From Alteromonas halophila (GTDB lineage Bacteria > Pseudomonadota > Gammaproteobacteria > Enterobacterales > Alteromonadaceae): a stretch of DNA of 64,000 bases. Below, piece after piece: positions 51,705-61,061 of this stretch. Each line of letters starts with the position of its first letter. Positions within the stretch are counted from its first letter, which is position 1. The DNA is taken from assembly GCF_014651815.1 (NCBI RefSeq), contig NZ_BMXP01000002.1, forward strand, positions 572,689 to 636,688, written 5' to 3'. The notes under the pieces were generated by a model. That model saw only the letters and a list, made by a program, of their open reading frames with translations. It ran no database searches and was not told the origin of the DNA. Both the position numbers and the translations under genes were made by a program.

Positions 51705-53444
51705 ATGAAAGTTCTTTCGGCATTTCTGTCCATGTGTTTGTCATTGATGTTGCCAGCTGTAGCACAACCCGTTAAACATCCCTACAACCTGTCAAAATCC
51801 GGTATCGTGCGATATCAGGATGTCTTCTCCCCCGTGGTAGCGGAAAATGGCATGGTCTCGACTCAGAATACCCTGGCTACTGAAGTAGGAATAGACATTC
51901 TGAAACAAGGCGGAAACGCGATTGATGCGGCCGTCGCAGTCGGGTTCACGCTTGCGGTGACACTGCCCAGAGCCGGTAATCTTGGTGGTGGCGGCTTTAT
52001 GGTATTCCATTCGAATCAAAAGCAGCAATCCTATGCTATTGACTACAGAGAAACCGCCCCTACTGGCGTTACAGCACAGCACTTTCTTACCGAAGCGGGC
52101 GAGAAAAACAGACAATCGGCCACCTCCTGGCATGCTGCAGGTGTACCTGGTACGGTCGCCGGGATGCATGAGGTTTGGCGCAAGTTTGGCAGCGGCAAAC
52201 TTAGTTGGCCAGCACTTTTACAACCCGCCATTGAGCTGGCTGAGCAAGGCTTTGTAGTCAATTATGATTTGGCTCAAATAGTAGACGCAAAAAAAAGATG
52301 GCTAACTGAAAATGACAGCACACGGGCCTCATTCTACAAACCCGATGGGACGAGCTACCAGGAGGGCGATAAACTGATTCAGTCCGATTTAGCCTGGTCT
52401 TTAAAACAGATTTCCAAACACGGGCCCGATGCCTTTTATAAAGGTGAGATCGCAGACAAAATCGTTGCGGATATGAAGAAAAACGGTGGGCACATTGACC
52501 ACCAGGATTTGGCCAGTTATCAGGTAAAAATCAAGAAACCGCTGTCGAGCGACTATCGAGGATATCAGGTGCTTGGCATGCCGCCTCCGAGTTCTGGCGG
52601 GGTTACTATTATGCAAATGCTTAACATTCTGGAGAATTATCCACTCGGCGAATGGGGGATCGGTAGTCAGTCATACCACGTGATGGCAGAAGCCATGAAG
52701 CTATCTTTTGCAGACCGCGGCACCTACATGGCAGATCCGGATTTTTATGCCGTTCCGGTTAAATGGCTAATTGATAAAAAAAGGGCAAATAAATTAGCGA
52801 ACAAAATCAAGCTCAACGAATCGATTGATGCCTTAACACTTAAAGGCGATCGCTTAGGCGATGAAGGTCCTTCAACGACTCATTTTTCTATCGTGGATGG
52901 TGACGGAAACGCTGTGTCCAATACGTATACCCTGGGCTATTCCTTTGGCAACGGCAAAGTAGTTAAAGGCGCTGGTTTTTTACTTAACAATCAAATTCAT
53001 ACCTTCTCTGTCCGGGCCGGCATAAAAGGCGCAAAAGGCTTCATTGCCAGTAAAGTTAATAAACTGGAAGCGGGAAAACGACCAGTCAGTTCACAGTCGC
53101 CTGTTATTGTTTTGAAAGAGGGTAAACCGTTTATGGTTACGGGCAGCCCCGGCGGTAGCCGAATCATCAATGCCGTCGCGCAAATGATAGTTAATTCTAT
53201 TGATCATGGCATGAATGTCACAGAGGCGACCAATCAACGGCGTATTCATCATCAGTGGATACCAGACGTGTTAGAGGTCGAGCCCGGCTTTAACAGAGAT
53301 ACCATTGAACTGCTGAAGCAAAAGGGGCAAAACGTCAAAGAAACCTACACGATGGGCAGTACTCAGTCGATTATGGTAAAAGATGGCTTCATCTTCGGCG
53401 CTTCAGACCCAAGACGACCTAACGCTCTCACTGATGGATTTTAA
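51705..53444 (+). CDS. ggt: Gamma-glutamyltransferase (second copy), exported
   Basis: This protein of about 579 residues is a paralog of the copy at 46359: signal peptide (MKVLSAFLSMCLSLMLPAVAQ), LPRAGNLGGGGFMVF, PPPSSGGVTIMQM, the self-cleavage threonine in STTHFSIVDG, and GSPGGSRIINA. The start at ATG 51705 follows GGGAG. A strong terminator lies 14 bases upstream, so expression requires read-through from the TonB receptor gene or antitermination. Having two GGTs in one cluster suggests different acceptor or substrate ranges. The gene is convergent with the LysR regulator gene. Confidence 0.93.
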   Translation: MKVLSAFLSMCLSLMLPAVAQPVKHPYNLSKSGIVRYQDVFSPVVAENGMVSTQNTLATEVGIDILKQGGNAIDAAVAVGFTLAVTLPRAGNLGGGGFMVFHSNQKQQSYAIDYRETAPTGVTAQHFLTEAGEKNRQSATSWHAAGVPGTVAGMHEVWRKFGSGKLSWPALLQPAIELAEQGFVVNYDLAQIVDAKKRWLTENDSTRASFYKPDGTSYQEGDKLIQSDLAWSLKQISKHGPDAFYKGEIADKIVADMKKNGGHIDHQDLASYQVKIKKPLSSDYRGYQVLGMPPPSSGGVTIMQMLNILENYPLGEWGIGSQSYHVMAEAMKLSFADRGTYMADPDFYAVPVKWLIDKKRANKLANKIKLNESIDALTLKGDRLGDEGPSTTHFSIVDGDGNAVSNTYTLGYSFGNGKVVKGAGFLLNNQIHTFSVRAGIKGAKGFIASKVNKLEAGKRPVSSQSPVIVLKEGKPFMVTGSPGGSRIINAVAQMIVNSIDHGMNVTEATNQRRIHHQWIPDVLEVEPGFNRDTIELLKQKGQNVKETYTMGSTQSIMVKDGFIFGASDPRRPNALTDGF

Positions 53445-53538
53445 AAAAAGCGGTTAATGTTTGTTCATTTTTAGCAGGCGCTGAAAGCAAGCTAAGATTA
53501 CGATACAAAGCCGTTATTGGTGTTTCTTATTGCCGTAT

Positions 53539-53573
53539 CACCATTGCTTTTTTAAAAGTCAGAAGCAATGGTG
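53539..53573. terminator. Hairpin between convergent ggt and lysR-type genes
   Basis: CACCATTGCTT and AAGCAATGGTG form a perfect 11-bp stem around 13 bases. It overlaps the stop codon region of the regulator gene. T-runs are weak, so it may be a bidirectional terminator. Confidence 0.5.
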
Positions 53574-54439
53574 TCTTTCAAATACGGAATAAACGCTTCG
53601 GCGACCTTGGGTATGCCTTTGTTTGCCAAATGCAATAAACAGACGTCGAAAGTCAGTTTGGGTTCAAATGAAGCGATGGCAACATCTCCGCACAGGTTGC
53701 TCTCCGCCGTATGTCTGTCAACAACACAAAACCCTATACCTTTTGCAACCATTCTCGCGGCGATGAAATAGGTTTGAACTTTTACCTCTGAAGAAAAGCG
53801 CACACCTTCTTTCATCATTCTGGTCCACAGCATATCCGCCAGTGGACCACTGTCAGCGATATCAATGAATTCTTTGTCCTCCAGATCAGACATCTGCAAC
53901 GATGTCCTGGCTTCATCAAACCAGTGTTTGTTATACATGAAGACCAGTTCAGAGTCGGCGCATTTACTGGACTCCACACCAGGCATTTCCTTGGGCGAGT
54001 ACAACATGGCAAAGTCACATTTGTGTTCAATTAATGATTGCATCACCTCGTCGTTGTGCATCGTTTTCACTTCAAAGCTGACGTTGGGATAATCCCGGTG
54101 AAAATCGGCAATGGCCTCAGGGACAGCCTCAAAACCCAAAGCAGGTGTTACTCCCATTCTGATGGTACCTTTGCTAGAGCGTTTTATATTACGAGCGGTG
54201 TTATTTATGGAGCGGATCTGCTGGTAAATTTTATCGACTTCGTCAAACAGCATTTCCGCTTCACTGGTAGGGATGAGCCGGCCTTTAACCCGATCAAAGA
54301 GTTGAAACCCCAGTTGCATTTCCGCATGCGATAAAACTTTACTCACCGAAGGCTGCGAGACACGAAGCAGTTCCGCAGCATTGGTGATACTGCCAGTGGT
54401 GTAAATTGCGTGAAAAATTTCGATATGTCGAAGTCGCAT
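53552..54439 (-). CDS. LysR-family regulator (LysR/OccR/NocR branch)
   Basis: This 295-residue regulator begins MRLRHIEIFHAIYTTGSIT, with helix-turn-helix AAELLRVSQPSVSKVLSHAE at about residues 20-40, then an effector domain from about residue 90. The start closely resembles E. coli LysR, which activates lysA in response to diaminopimelate, and the opine regulators OccR and NocR. The open frame runs on to 54553, but that would overlap nhaC; ATG 54439 lies 13 bases after the nhaC stop. Three 15-bp palindromes before the island's units are its likely targets. It is co-oriented with nhaC and probably co-transcribed. Confidence 0.85.
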   Translation of the reverse strand: MRLRHIEIFHAIYTTGSITNAAELLRVSQPSVSKVLSHAEMQLGFQLFDRVKGRLIPTSEAEMLFDEVDKIYQQIRSINNTARNIKRSSKGTIRMGVTPALGFEAVPEAIADFHRDYPNVSFEVKTMHNDEVMQSLIEHKCDFAMLYSPKEMPGVESSKCADSELVFMYNKHWFDEARTSLQMSDLEDKEFIDIADSGPLADMLWTRMMKEGVRFSSEVKVQTYFIAARMVAKGIGFCVVDRHTAESNLCGDVAIASFEPKLTFDVCLLHLANKGIPKVAEAFIPYLKDTIASDF

Positions 54440-54452
54440 GGTCGATTTACCC

Positions 54453-56168
54453 TTAGGTGAATAACACCGCACAAAGTGTCCACAATAAACCGGCGATAGC
54501 TGCAGCAAAGGACGCAGGCACAATTTGCGATTTAACGTGATCCATAAGGTCACAGCCTGTGGTCATGGAACTGAGTATAGTCGTGTCAGAAATTGGTGAA
54601 CACTGGTCGCCATATACGCTACCGTTCAATACGGTGGCGAAACAAATCATCATGAATATCTCGGGATTGTCCATGCCAGAATTAACGGCAATACCCCAGC
54701 TTAATGGCATCGCTAACGGAAACGCAATGGCATAAGTTCCCCAGCTTGTGCCAGTTGAAAAGGCGATGAGCATTGTCATGAGTTGCAGTGTGATGGGTAA
54801 CAACCAAAACGGCAGGGTTTCGCCAATTTGTGACACTAAATACAGGCCTGCGCCAATCTCTTTGCTGATAGCACCAACAATTACGGCGAGCAGCAAAATA
54901 ACGGACGCGTATACAACGCTTTTCAGACCACTACCAAATCCGTCCATAACGTCTATCAGCGACATGCCTTTTGCCAGGGAGATGAAAAAGGCCAGCAAGA
55001 GAGCCACGCCAAACGCCCAGTTAACTTTAGGGCTGCCTAAAAAAACAAATGTCAGAACCGCGCAGGAAATCAGAGAGACAAGTGGTATCAGAAATTCTAG
55101 GTAGTGAGGTTTGTAGTGGCTCGGCACTTCGGGGTGTTGCAGCTCTTTGGCTGTTAGTGGTGTTGCATCGGGGCCATCTAACTGGCCTGTTCGATCAGCT
55201 CTTGCTTTAGCTGCACGAATACGCGCACCGGCAAAGGTAGTGATATTCAGACTCAATAGCAACGTGCCGATAACAGCGAAAATACCATAAAAACTAAAGG
55301 GGATACTTGAAAAGAAAAAACTGATTCTGTCTGCTTCGGTGGCAAGGAAGGACACGCCCGGAACAAAAATAAGCGCTTGAATATATGCCGGCCAGGCGTT
55401 AAATGCGAGTACCGAAGCAATCGGTGAGGCCGTTGAATCGACAATGTAACTCATTTCTTCATGGCTTACTTTGGCTTTGTCCGCTAATGGCCTGACCGTA
55501 GTACCTACCAAAACTGTACTCATGGTCCCCCCCTGGAAAAACAGCACACCTAACATCCAGGAAATGCATTTTGCTGAGCGTGGACCGGTAACGAACTTTT
55601 CCGTCATAAACTCTGCAAAGGCTTGGGCCGCCCCCGTTTTTGACCAGATCCCCAATAATCCGCCAAGCAGCCAAAGGTAGAGCAAAAGTAATGCGGCGGC
55701 CCCTTCGGTAGATAAGTTTGGGATCAGTACTTTGTCGGTGAGGTCGTAATTACCAAGCATAATGGCGCCCGAGACAATCCCGGCAAATAGAGCGGTCAGG
55801 GGCTCTCTTGTTAACAAACAAAGTGCTACCGTGAGAAAAGCGGGCAGCAGCGACCACAGACCAAAATGAAAAGCTGGTTTGAGTAATTTAACCTGCCCGT
55901 CCTGGTCGACCCATTGCTGACCCAGTTCGGGCGGCTGGCCATTACTTAAATTAGCCTGATTTAACGGTGAAGATGCATAGGGCACTATCTGCTCAATGGT
56001 GATCTCCTGGCCTTTGAACATGTAGGACAGTCGGCCCTGTTCATTGTCGTACAAGTCATAAACGTAGGATTGTTCAACCCAGACTTTTTGTACCTTGCTG
56101 TTGATAAATTGCGCCGCGATTAGCGCCAGCAAAAAGATAGCAAATGCGAGTTTTCCTGAATTTTGCAT
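54453..56168 (-). CDS. NhaC-family Na+/H+ antiporter or related transporter
   Basis: This 571-residue inner-membrane protein has a first helix (residues about 8-25), an unusual extracytoplasmic insert of about 75 residues ([22 protein letters not shown] and on), then about eleven helices. Family segments are [38 protein letters not shown] and [16 protein letters not shown], with [19 protein letters not shown] near the end. NhaC relatives exchange sodium for protons, but several couple sodium to organic substrates. In this island an amino acid or peptide substrate is plausible. A LysR-type palindrome lies 86 bases upstream of the start. Confidence 0.8.
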   Translation of the reverse strand: MQNSGKLAFAIFLLALIAAQFINSKVQKVWVEQSYVYDLYDNEQGRLSYMFKGQEITIEQIVPYASSPLNQANLSNGQPPELGQQWVDQDGQVKLLKPAFHFGLWSLLPAFLTVALCLLTREPLTALFAGIVSGAIMLGNYDLTDKVLIPNLSTEGAAALLLLYLWLLGGLLGIWSKTGAAQAFAEFMTEKFVTGPRSAKCISWMLGVLFFQGGTMSTVLVGTTVRPLADKAKVSHEEMSYIVDSTASPIASVLAFNAWPAYIQALIFVPGVSFLATEADRISFFFSSIPFSFYGIFAVIGTLLLSLNITTFAGARIRAAKARADRTGQLDGPDATPLTAKELQHPEVPSHYKPHYLEFLIPLVSLISCAVLTFVFLGSPKVNWAFGVALLLAFFISLAKGMSLIDVMDGFGSGLKSVVYASVILLLAVIVGAISKEIGAGLYLVSQIGETLPFWLLPITLQLMTMLIAFSTGTSWGTYAIAFPLAMPLSWGIAVNSGMDNPEIFMMICFATVLNGSVYGDQCSPISDTTILSSMTTGCDLMDHVKSQIVPASFAAAIAGLLWTLCAVLFT

Positions 56169-56253
56169 TGCTGTGGTTCCCCTATTATTGGTGTTATCAG
56201 AACAAACTAGCAGCTTATGAAAGTCGTGTATTTTAACTATATTGGAAAAGCCT

Positions 56254-56268
56254 ATAGCCTAAGGTTAT
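56254..56268. promoter_or_regulatory. Putative LysR-type operator between nhaC and the carboxypeptidase gene
   Basis: ATAGCCTAAGGTTAT matches the 44908 palindrome at 14 of 15 positions. It lies in the divergent intergenic region, 86 bases from the nhaC start and 121 bases from ATG 56389, so it could serve both directions. Confidence 0.65.
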
Positions 56269-56388
56269 GAGTTGTAAACAATCCGGTAATGGATTGTTGC
56301 GATTTAAATTGCCAAGGTAAGGGTCTGATAAAAGAATTACAGGAGTAGGCAAAGTTTGTTTTGTTACCTAAGCCCACTAAAAAAATAC

Positions 56389-57549
56389 ATGAAATACACC
56401 TGCACAATAGTGCTAGCGGCTATAGCATTGGCGCCTGCTGTAGCTTATTCCTGTGAGTTTGACCAGGTCACTTTTGACAATGACTTTGCCGGTGCCAGCT
56501 CTGATAAAATGATTGCGTCTTGCCAGAGCAACTCACAGAATAAAATTGAAATCGTTTTAAAACCCGAAAACACACCGATAAATAACAGCCCCTGGTATGC
56601 GTTTAAACTTTCCAGCGAGGAGAAAAAGCAGGTTGAAGTCACGATTAGGGTCACCGACGGCGACAACCGTTATCCCCCCAAGGTGAGTAAAGACGGGCAG
56701 CACTGGGAAGGTGTTGAGTATGTAAAAGATAACGAAAAGCTGGTCTTCACGGTCGCGCTCTCCAAACAACCCATTGTTATTGCAGCGCAAGAAATCATCA
56801 CGAACCAGGACTATAGTGAGTGGGTTAACCGGCTTGCCAAGAGTCCTGTCACTTCGCAAAGCGTCATTGGTGAGTCTGTTCAGGGCCGGCCCATAAACGC
56901 ACTGGAAGTAAGAGGCAATCGGCAGGCAAATGAGTGGTTAGTAATACTGGGCAGGCAACACCCGCCCGAAATTACTGGCGCGCTGGCGTTATTTCCTTTT
57001 ACTGAGAATCTTTTGTCAGATAGCTCTGTCGCGAAATCGTTTCGGGACAGGTTTAACATTCTCATCGTGCCTAATTTAAATCCCGATGGCGTGCAGATGG
57101 GGCATTGGCGTCATAACGTTAACGGCGTCGATCTTAACCGCGACTGGAACAAATTTGCGCAGCCCGAGGTACGGGCGGTGCATGAACACATTAATAAGTT
57201 GATCCAGGCCGGTGGCAAAATGGTCATGGCGGTGGACTTTCACTCTACCCGCAGAGACATTTTTTATACTATGCCCAACGACTACGGTATGGAGCAAAGA
57301 TACCTGGTTAACAATTGGCTGAAGGCAGTTGATAAACAATACAAAAACTTCAGTGTGATTCAAAAGCCAGGAAATAATCCTGGTCGGGGCGTTTTTAAGC
57401 AGTATTTCGCCGATCACTATAATGTTCACGCCATTACTTATGAAATGGGCGATAACACTGACAGAGCGTTTATTAACGATTTCGCTATTGATGCGGCAAA
57501 TCAGTTAATGAAGACCATGATGATGGATAATCAGGAGCTGCAGCCATGA
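56389..57549 (+). CDS. M14-family zinc carboxypeptidase, exported
   Basis: This protein of about 386 residues has a signal peptide (MKYTCTIVLAAIALAPAVAYS), an N-terminal beta domain of about 120 residues, and an M14 catalytic domain. Zinc ligands are the His and Glu of GRQHPPEITG and the His of AVDFHSTRRD. NPDGVQMGHWRHNVNGVDLNRDW holds the substrate-binding Asn-Arg pair in two parts, and the Glu of TYEMGDNTD is the general base. This subfamily includes enzymes that cut gamma-D-glutamyl-diaminopimelate bonds. A TTG at 56356 with AGGAG upstream is an alternative start. The stop overlaps the D-aminoacylase start (ATGA). Confidence 0.85.
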   Translation: MKYTCTIVLAAIALAPAVAYSCEFDQVTFDNDFAGASSDKMIASCQSNSQNKIEIVLKPENTPINNSPWYAFKLSSEEKKQVEVTIRVTDGDNRYPPKVSKDGQHWEGVEYVKDNEKLVFTVALSKQPIVIAAQEIITNQDYSEWVNRLAKSPVTSQSVIGESVQGRPINALEVRGNRQANEWLVILGRQHPPEITGALALFPFTENLLSDSSVAKSFRDRFNILIVPNLNPDGVQMGHWRHNVNGVDLNRDWNKFAQPEVRAVHEHINKLIQAGGKMVMAVDFHSTRRDIFYTMPNDYGMEQRYLVNNWLKAVDKQYKNFSVIQKPGNNPGRGVFKQYFADHYNVHAITYEMGDNTDRAFINDFAIDAANQLMKTMMMDNQELQP

Positions 57550-59123
57550 ATAAAGTAATCCTATTGCTCCCTTTAATCCTTGCGTCAACACTTGGCGTTC
57601 AGGGGTGTAGCTCGGAAACAACGTCCGTCCTTAAAGCCGACACACTGATTCAGAATGGCAAGGTATATCTGGGTGATTCGAGTGGTGAACAAAACGTCGA
57701 TGTGGCAATTTGCGGCGAACTCATTTGTGGTGTGTTTGAAGCCGATAGTCAGTCGGTGTCGGCGAAGACCATCATTGATGCTCATGGCCAGATTGTCAGC
57801 CCAGGGTTTATTGATCCCCACACACACAGTATGGATGAGCTGCTAAGCAATGATAAAAACCATAATTTAAATTATTTAACTCAAGGCGTGACTACGGTTG
57901 TTAACGGCAATGATGGCGGCGGCGATTATCAGATTGCTAAGCTGGCACAGCAGCTGGAAGATAATGGAATCGGTACCAACGTTGCGCTGCTGGTTGGTCA
58001 CAATCGGGTGAGATCCGCGGTGATGGGAACGGAAAACCGCACCGCCAGCCATGCAGAAATAAAACAAATGCAGACGTTGGTTGATAATGCGATGAAAGAA
58101 GGCGCACTAGGCTTGTCTACAGGGCTTTATTATGTGCCCGGTAGCTACGCCTCTACTGAGGAGGTTGTCGCCTTAGCGGAAACAGCCGCTAAATACCAGG
58201 GTATTTATGACACCCATCTCAGAGACGAGGCCACGTTTAATATTGGTTTTATTGCCGCATTGGAAGAGGCGATTCATATTACAGGCGAGGCTGGTATACA
58301 CCTCCACCTTGCCCATATTAAAGCCCTTGGCGTTGATGCCTGGGGCCTGAGTGAGGACGCGATTAATATCATCGAATCCGCGCAGGAGGCCGGGGCCAGT
58401 ATCAGTGCCGATCAATACCCCTGGTTAGCATCGGGTACAAAATTACATAACGCTATTATACCAAAATGGGTCATGGCCGACTCGAAACAGGCCTTCTATG
58501 ACAGACTAAATAATCCGGAGCTGAAGGCAAAGCTGGTAGCGGAAATTGGGGAGAATATCCGCCGTAGAGGCGGTCCAGAGGCGTTATTAGTCACTGCGTT
58601 TGACGATACTAATCTGGTTGGTAAAACCTTAAAACAATTGTCACAGGAATTGGGTTTGCCCCCTGCCGAAGCGGCGATGAATCTCGTTCAAAGAGGCCCA
58701 ATACGCGTTGCGTCCTTCAACATGTCAGAGTCAGATTTAGCCAACTTTATGAAGAAAAGCTGGGTGGTCACGTCCTCTGACGGCACCAATGGTCATCCAA
58801 GGAAATATGCCAGCTTTCCCAAAAAGTTTGAAACCTACGTCAAAGACAAAAAGTATTTGAGCGTTGACGAGTTTATTACCCGTAGCTCAGGTCAAACGGC
58901 CAACGTGTTAGGCATTGAGCAGCGAGGGTTTATCAGGGAAGGCTACGCGGCTGATATCATAATCTGGGATGAAAATGCGTATCAGGCAAATGCGGACTTT
59001 TCCAACTGGAATCGTCTGTCCACAGGTCTTAGCGAGGTTTGGGTGAATGGGCAGCGGGTCATAGAACATGGCAAGTACAATGAAAAGTTAGCAGGCAAGT
59101 TTGTCGCCAAAGAACCCGATTAA
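57546..59123 (+). CDS. N-acyl-D-amino-acid deacylase (D-aminoacylase), lipoprotein
   Basis: This 525-residue amidohydrolase has a lipobox (ASTLGVQGC, Cys21). Metal-site motifs include PHTHSMDELL near residue 95, the histidines of THLRDEA and HLHLAHIKALG, and the Asp of SSDGTNGHP near residue 415. These match the D-aminoacylase branch, which releases D-amino acids from N-acyl or dipeptide-like precursors. The lipid anchor suggests action in the periplasm beside the exported carboxypeptidase, with which it overlaps by 4 bases. GGAGCTGCAGCC provides a ribosome site. The substrate is unproven. Confidence 0.88.
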   Translation: MNKVILLLPLILASTLGVQGCSSETTSVLKADTLIQNGKVYLGDSSGEQNVDVAICGELICGVFEADSQSVSAKTIIDAHGQIVSPGFIDPHTHSMDELLSNDKNHNLNYLTQGVTTVVNGNDGGGDYQIAKLAQQLEDNGIGTNVALLVGHNRVRSAVMGTENRTASHAEIKQMQTLVDNAMKEGALGLSTGLYYVPGSYASTEEVVALAETAAKYQGIYDTHLRDEATFNIGFIAALEEAIHITGEAGIHLHLAHIKALGVDAWGLSEDAINIIESAQEAGASISADQYPWLASGTKLHNAIIPKWVMADSKQAFYDRLNNPELKAKLVAEIGENIRRRGGPEALLVTAFDDTNLVGKTLKQLSQELGLPPAEAAMNLVQRGPIRVASFNMSESDLANFMKKSWVVTSSDGTNGHPRKYASFPKKFETYVKDKKYLSVDEFITRSSGQTANVLGIEQRGFIREGYAADIIIWDENAYQANADFSNWNRLSTGLSEVWVNGQRVIEHGKYNEKLAGKFVAKEPD

Positions 59124-59143
59124 AAGTGACCATTTAACTGCAT

Positions 59144-59181
59144 AGGGGCCAAGGAGACAGTGAGTGCTTTCGCCCCTTTTT
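59144..59181 (+). terminator. Probable terminator after the D-aminoacylase gene
   Basis: AGGGGC and GCCCCT form a 6-bp GC stem with a 22-base loop, followed by TTTTT. It lies 20 bases after the D-aminoacylase stop. Confidence 0.5.
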
Positions 59182-59443
59182 CATTTATTAAGGCCCGAAT
59201 GCCTTTCACCCAAACGGTCAGAAAGGAGACGTTAACCTTTCGCTATATGGTACCTAACAAAGGGAATTACTCTAAATGTCTGAAATGTTCCATAGTTAAA
59301 ACATGGAAGGGCTATACCTCAAATACCCGCTCTTTCTGGGAAGATGCGATTACGTCTATCATCACTCAGCGAGTCCTGAAGGGCGATAGACCTGCTCGCA
59401 CCTTCTCTGACGATCGTACACTACTAACGCTGAGGATAAGAGC
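59182..59443. other. Gap between the D-aminoacylase gene and the 52-residue ORF
   Basis: I see no convincing gene here. GGGCTATACC at 59308 is a partial match to the LysR-type palindromes but lacks the second arm. The region ends with the ribosome site GAGGATAAG of the small ORF. Confidence 0.35.
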
Positions 59444-59602
59444 ATGATCACGTCAGATTCAAACACTGAACAAAAAAACGAAACCAGACAAAACCAGCAA
59501 CAGGAAGAAGCGTTACACCGCAACAACGACCTTGCTAACGCCCCTCAATGGAATGAAGATAGTTATGAAGATAATGCGTGTTTTGTATTGGGTTACAATT
59601 AA
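59444..59602 (+). CDS. 52-residue hydrophilic protein of unknown function
   Basis: ATG 59444 follows a strong ribosome site, GAGGA, with 7-base spacing. The product is very polar for the first 35 residues (many Asn, Gln, Glu; for example TEQKNETRQNQQQEEAL) and ends with an acidic-aromatic tail, SYEDNACFVLGYN, with a single cysteine. There is no signal peptide. It lies 115 bases before the aminotransferase gene. I do not recognise a family. A small regulator, chaperone-like protein or modified-peptide precursor are all conceivable; none is shown. Confidence 0.4.
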   Translation: MITSDSNTEQKNETRQNQQQEEALHRNNDLANAPQWNEDSYEDNACFVLGYN

Positions 59603-59717
59603 AATACGGAACTATTTGGTACTGGTTTAAGCTCAGTTAATATAATGGCTGCCTGAATAATTTATATACCCCAAAGACGCTACAACGACTAATACAGAGA
59701 GCACATAGAAAGCGATA

Positions 59718-61061
59718 ATGAGCCAAATTATTTACCCGACAACTAATCTGTATGCGACAGAAACATTGACTATTGAACGTGGCGAAGGCGCATACGTTTT
59801 TGATAATCAGGGCAACAAGTACATTGAAGGGTTGGCGGGCCTGTGGTGTACCTCCTTGGGATACAACAATAAAGAGCTGATAGAAACTGCCACAGAGCAG
59901 ATGAGCCGTTTATCGTATTCTCACATGTTTGGTGGAAAAACTCACCAGGTCGGCATGGACCTGTCAGAAAAACTGGCGCAAATGGTGCCGATGGATGACG
60001 CTAAAGTGTTTTTCGGTAACTCTGGCAGTGATGCCAACGACACGCACATTAAAATGCTGCGCTATTACTTTAATGCCATTGGAAAGCCCGGGAAATACAA
60101 AGTTATCGCCAGAGAGCGTTCGTATCATGGTGTCACTGTCGCGTCAGCGTCACTCACTGGACTGCCACCAAACCACACGCACTTTGGGTTACCGTTTGAA
60201 TCCTTAGGTGTGTTACGGACTGATGCGCCTCATTACTATCGAAATGCTTTTCCTAACGAGTCTGAGGCAGAATTTGTAGATCGTATCGTCAACAATTTAG
60301 AGCGCCTCATCTTGTCTGAAGGGCCAGAGACCATCGCTGCTTTTATCGCTGAGCCGATTACAGGTGCAAGCGGCGTTATTGTTCCACCGGCAGGTTATTA
60401 CCAGAAGGTTCAAGCGGTACTTAATAAATACGATATATTATTTTGGGCTGATGAAGTGATCACGGCCTTTGGCCGCACTGGCAGTGATTTTGGCTGCAAT
60501 ACCATGGGAATTAAAAAGCCCGATATGATGAGCCTGGCGAAGCAGCTTTCTTCTGCATACATGCCTATCAGTGCCTCGGTTATTAAAGGTGAAATGTTCG
60601 AGGCCATTAAGCAGCAAAGCCGAGATGTTGGTGTCTTTGGCCATGGTTATACCTATAGTGGTCATCCTGTTGCTTGTGCCGTCGCCCTGAAAACACTTGA
60701 GATTTACCTGAGAGATGGTGTGTTTGAGCATGCTGAAAAAACAGGTAATTACATGCAATCCAAACTGAAAGCGTTTGAACAGCATCCACTGGTTGGTGAG
60801 GTTAGAGGTAAGGGAATGATTGCCGCCATCGAGCTGGTGGCGAACAAAAAAACCGGGGAACCTTTCAACGACGGTGCGGTGGGTAGTTATGCTATGCAGG
60901 CCTGTCAGAACAACGGTTTGATTTGCCGGGCGGTGGCGGGATCCTCTCTGGCATTGTGTCCGCCTTTGATTGTGACTGAAGCGCAAATCGACGAAATTGT
61001 TGAAAAAATGCGCGTGTCGCTTGATCAAACGTTAGAGTACGTATCAACTTCCAGTCGCTAA
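59718..61061 (+). CDS. Class III (omega) aminotransferase, PLP-dependent
   Basis: This 447-residue fold-type I enzyme has the class III layout: GLAGLWCTSLGYNN near residue 40, the PLP phosphate loop FGNSGSDANDTHIK near 107, RSYHGVTVASASLTG, the cofactor Asp in WADEVITAFGRTG near 245, and the Schiff-base lysine in SLAKQLSSAY near 275. Relatives transfer terminal or alpha amino groups to pyruvate (beta-alanine, putrescine, taurine and similar). In this island a plausible substrate is a diamine or diamino acid made by the decarboxylase. It is in the same direction as the carboxypeptidase/D-aminoacylase pair but after a probable terminator. Confidence 0.9.
   Translation: MSQIIYPTTNLYATETLTIERGEGAYVFDNQGNKYIEGLAGLWCTSLGYNNKELIETATEQMSRLSYSHMFGGKTHQVGMDLSEKLAQMVPMDDAKVFFGNSGSDANDTHIKMLRYYFNAIGKPGKYKVIARERSYHGVTVASASLTGLPPNHTHFGLPFESLGVLRTDAPHYYRNAFPNESEAEFVDRIVNNLERLILSEGPETIAAFIAEPITGASGVIVPPAGYYQKVQAVLNKYDILFWADEVITAFGRTGSDFGCNTMGIKKPDMMSLAKQLSSAYMPISASVIKGEMFEAIKQQSRDVGVFGHGYTYSGHPVACAVALKTLEIYLRDGVFEHAEKTGNYMQSKLKAFEQHPLVGEVRGKGMIAAIELVANKKTGEPFNDGAVGSYAMQACQNNGLICRAVAGSSLALCPPLIVTEAQIDEIVEKMRVSLDQTLEYVSTSSR

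Noticed and set aside
59160..59447. 95-codon open frame starting at GTG after the D-aminoacylase gene
   Set aside because: It starts inside a probable terminator, has no ribosome site, and its composition does not look like protein; the 52-residue frame right after it is better supported.
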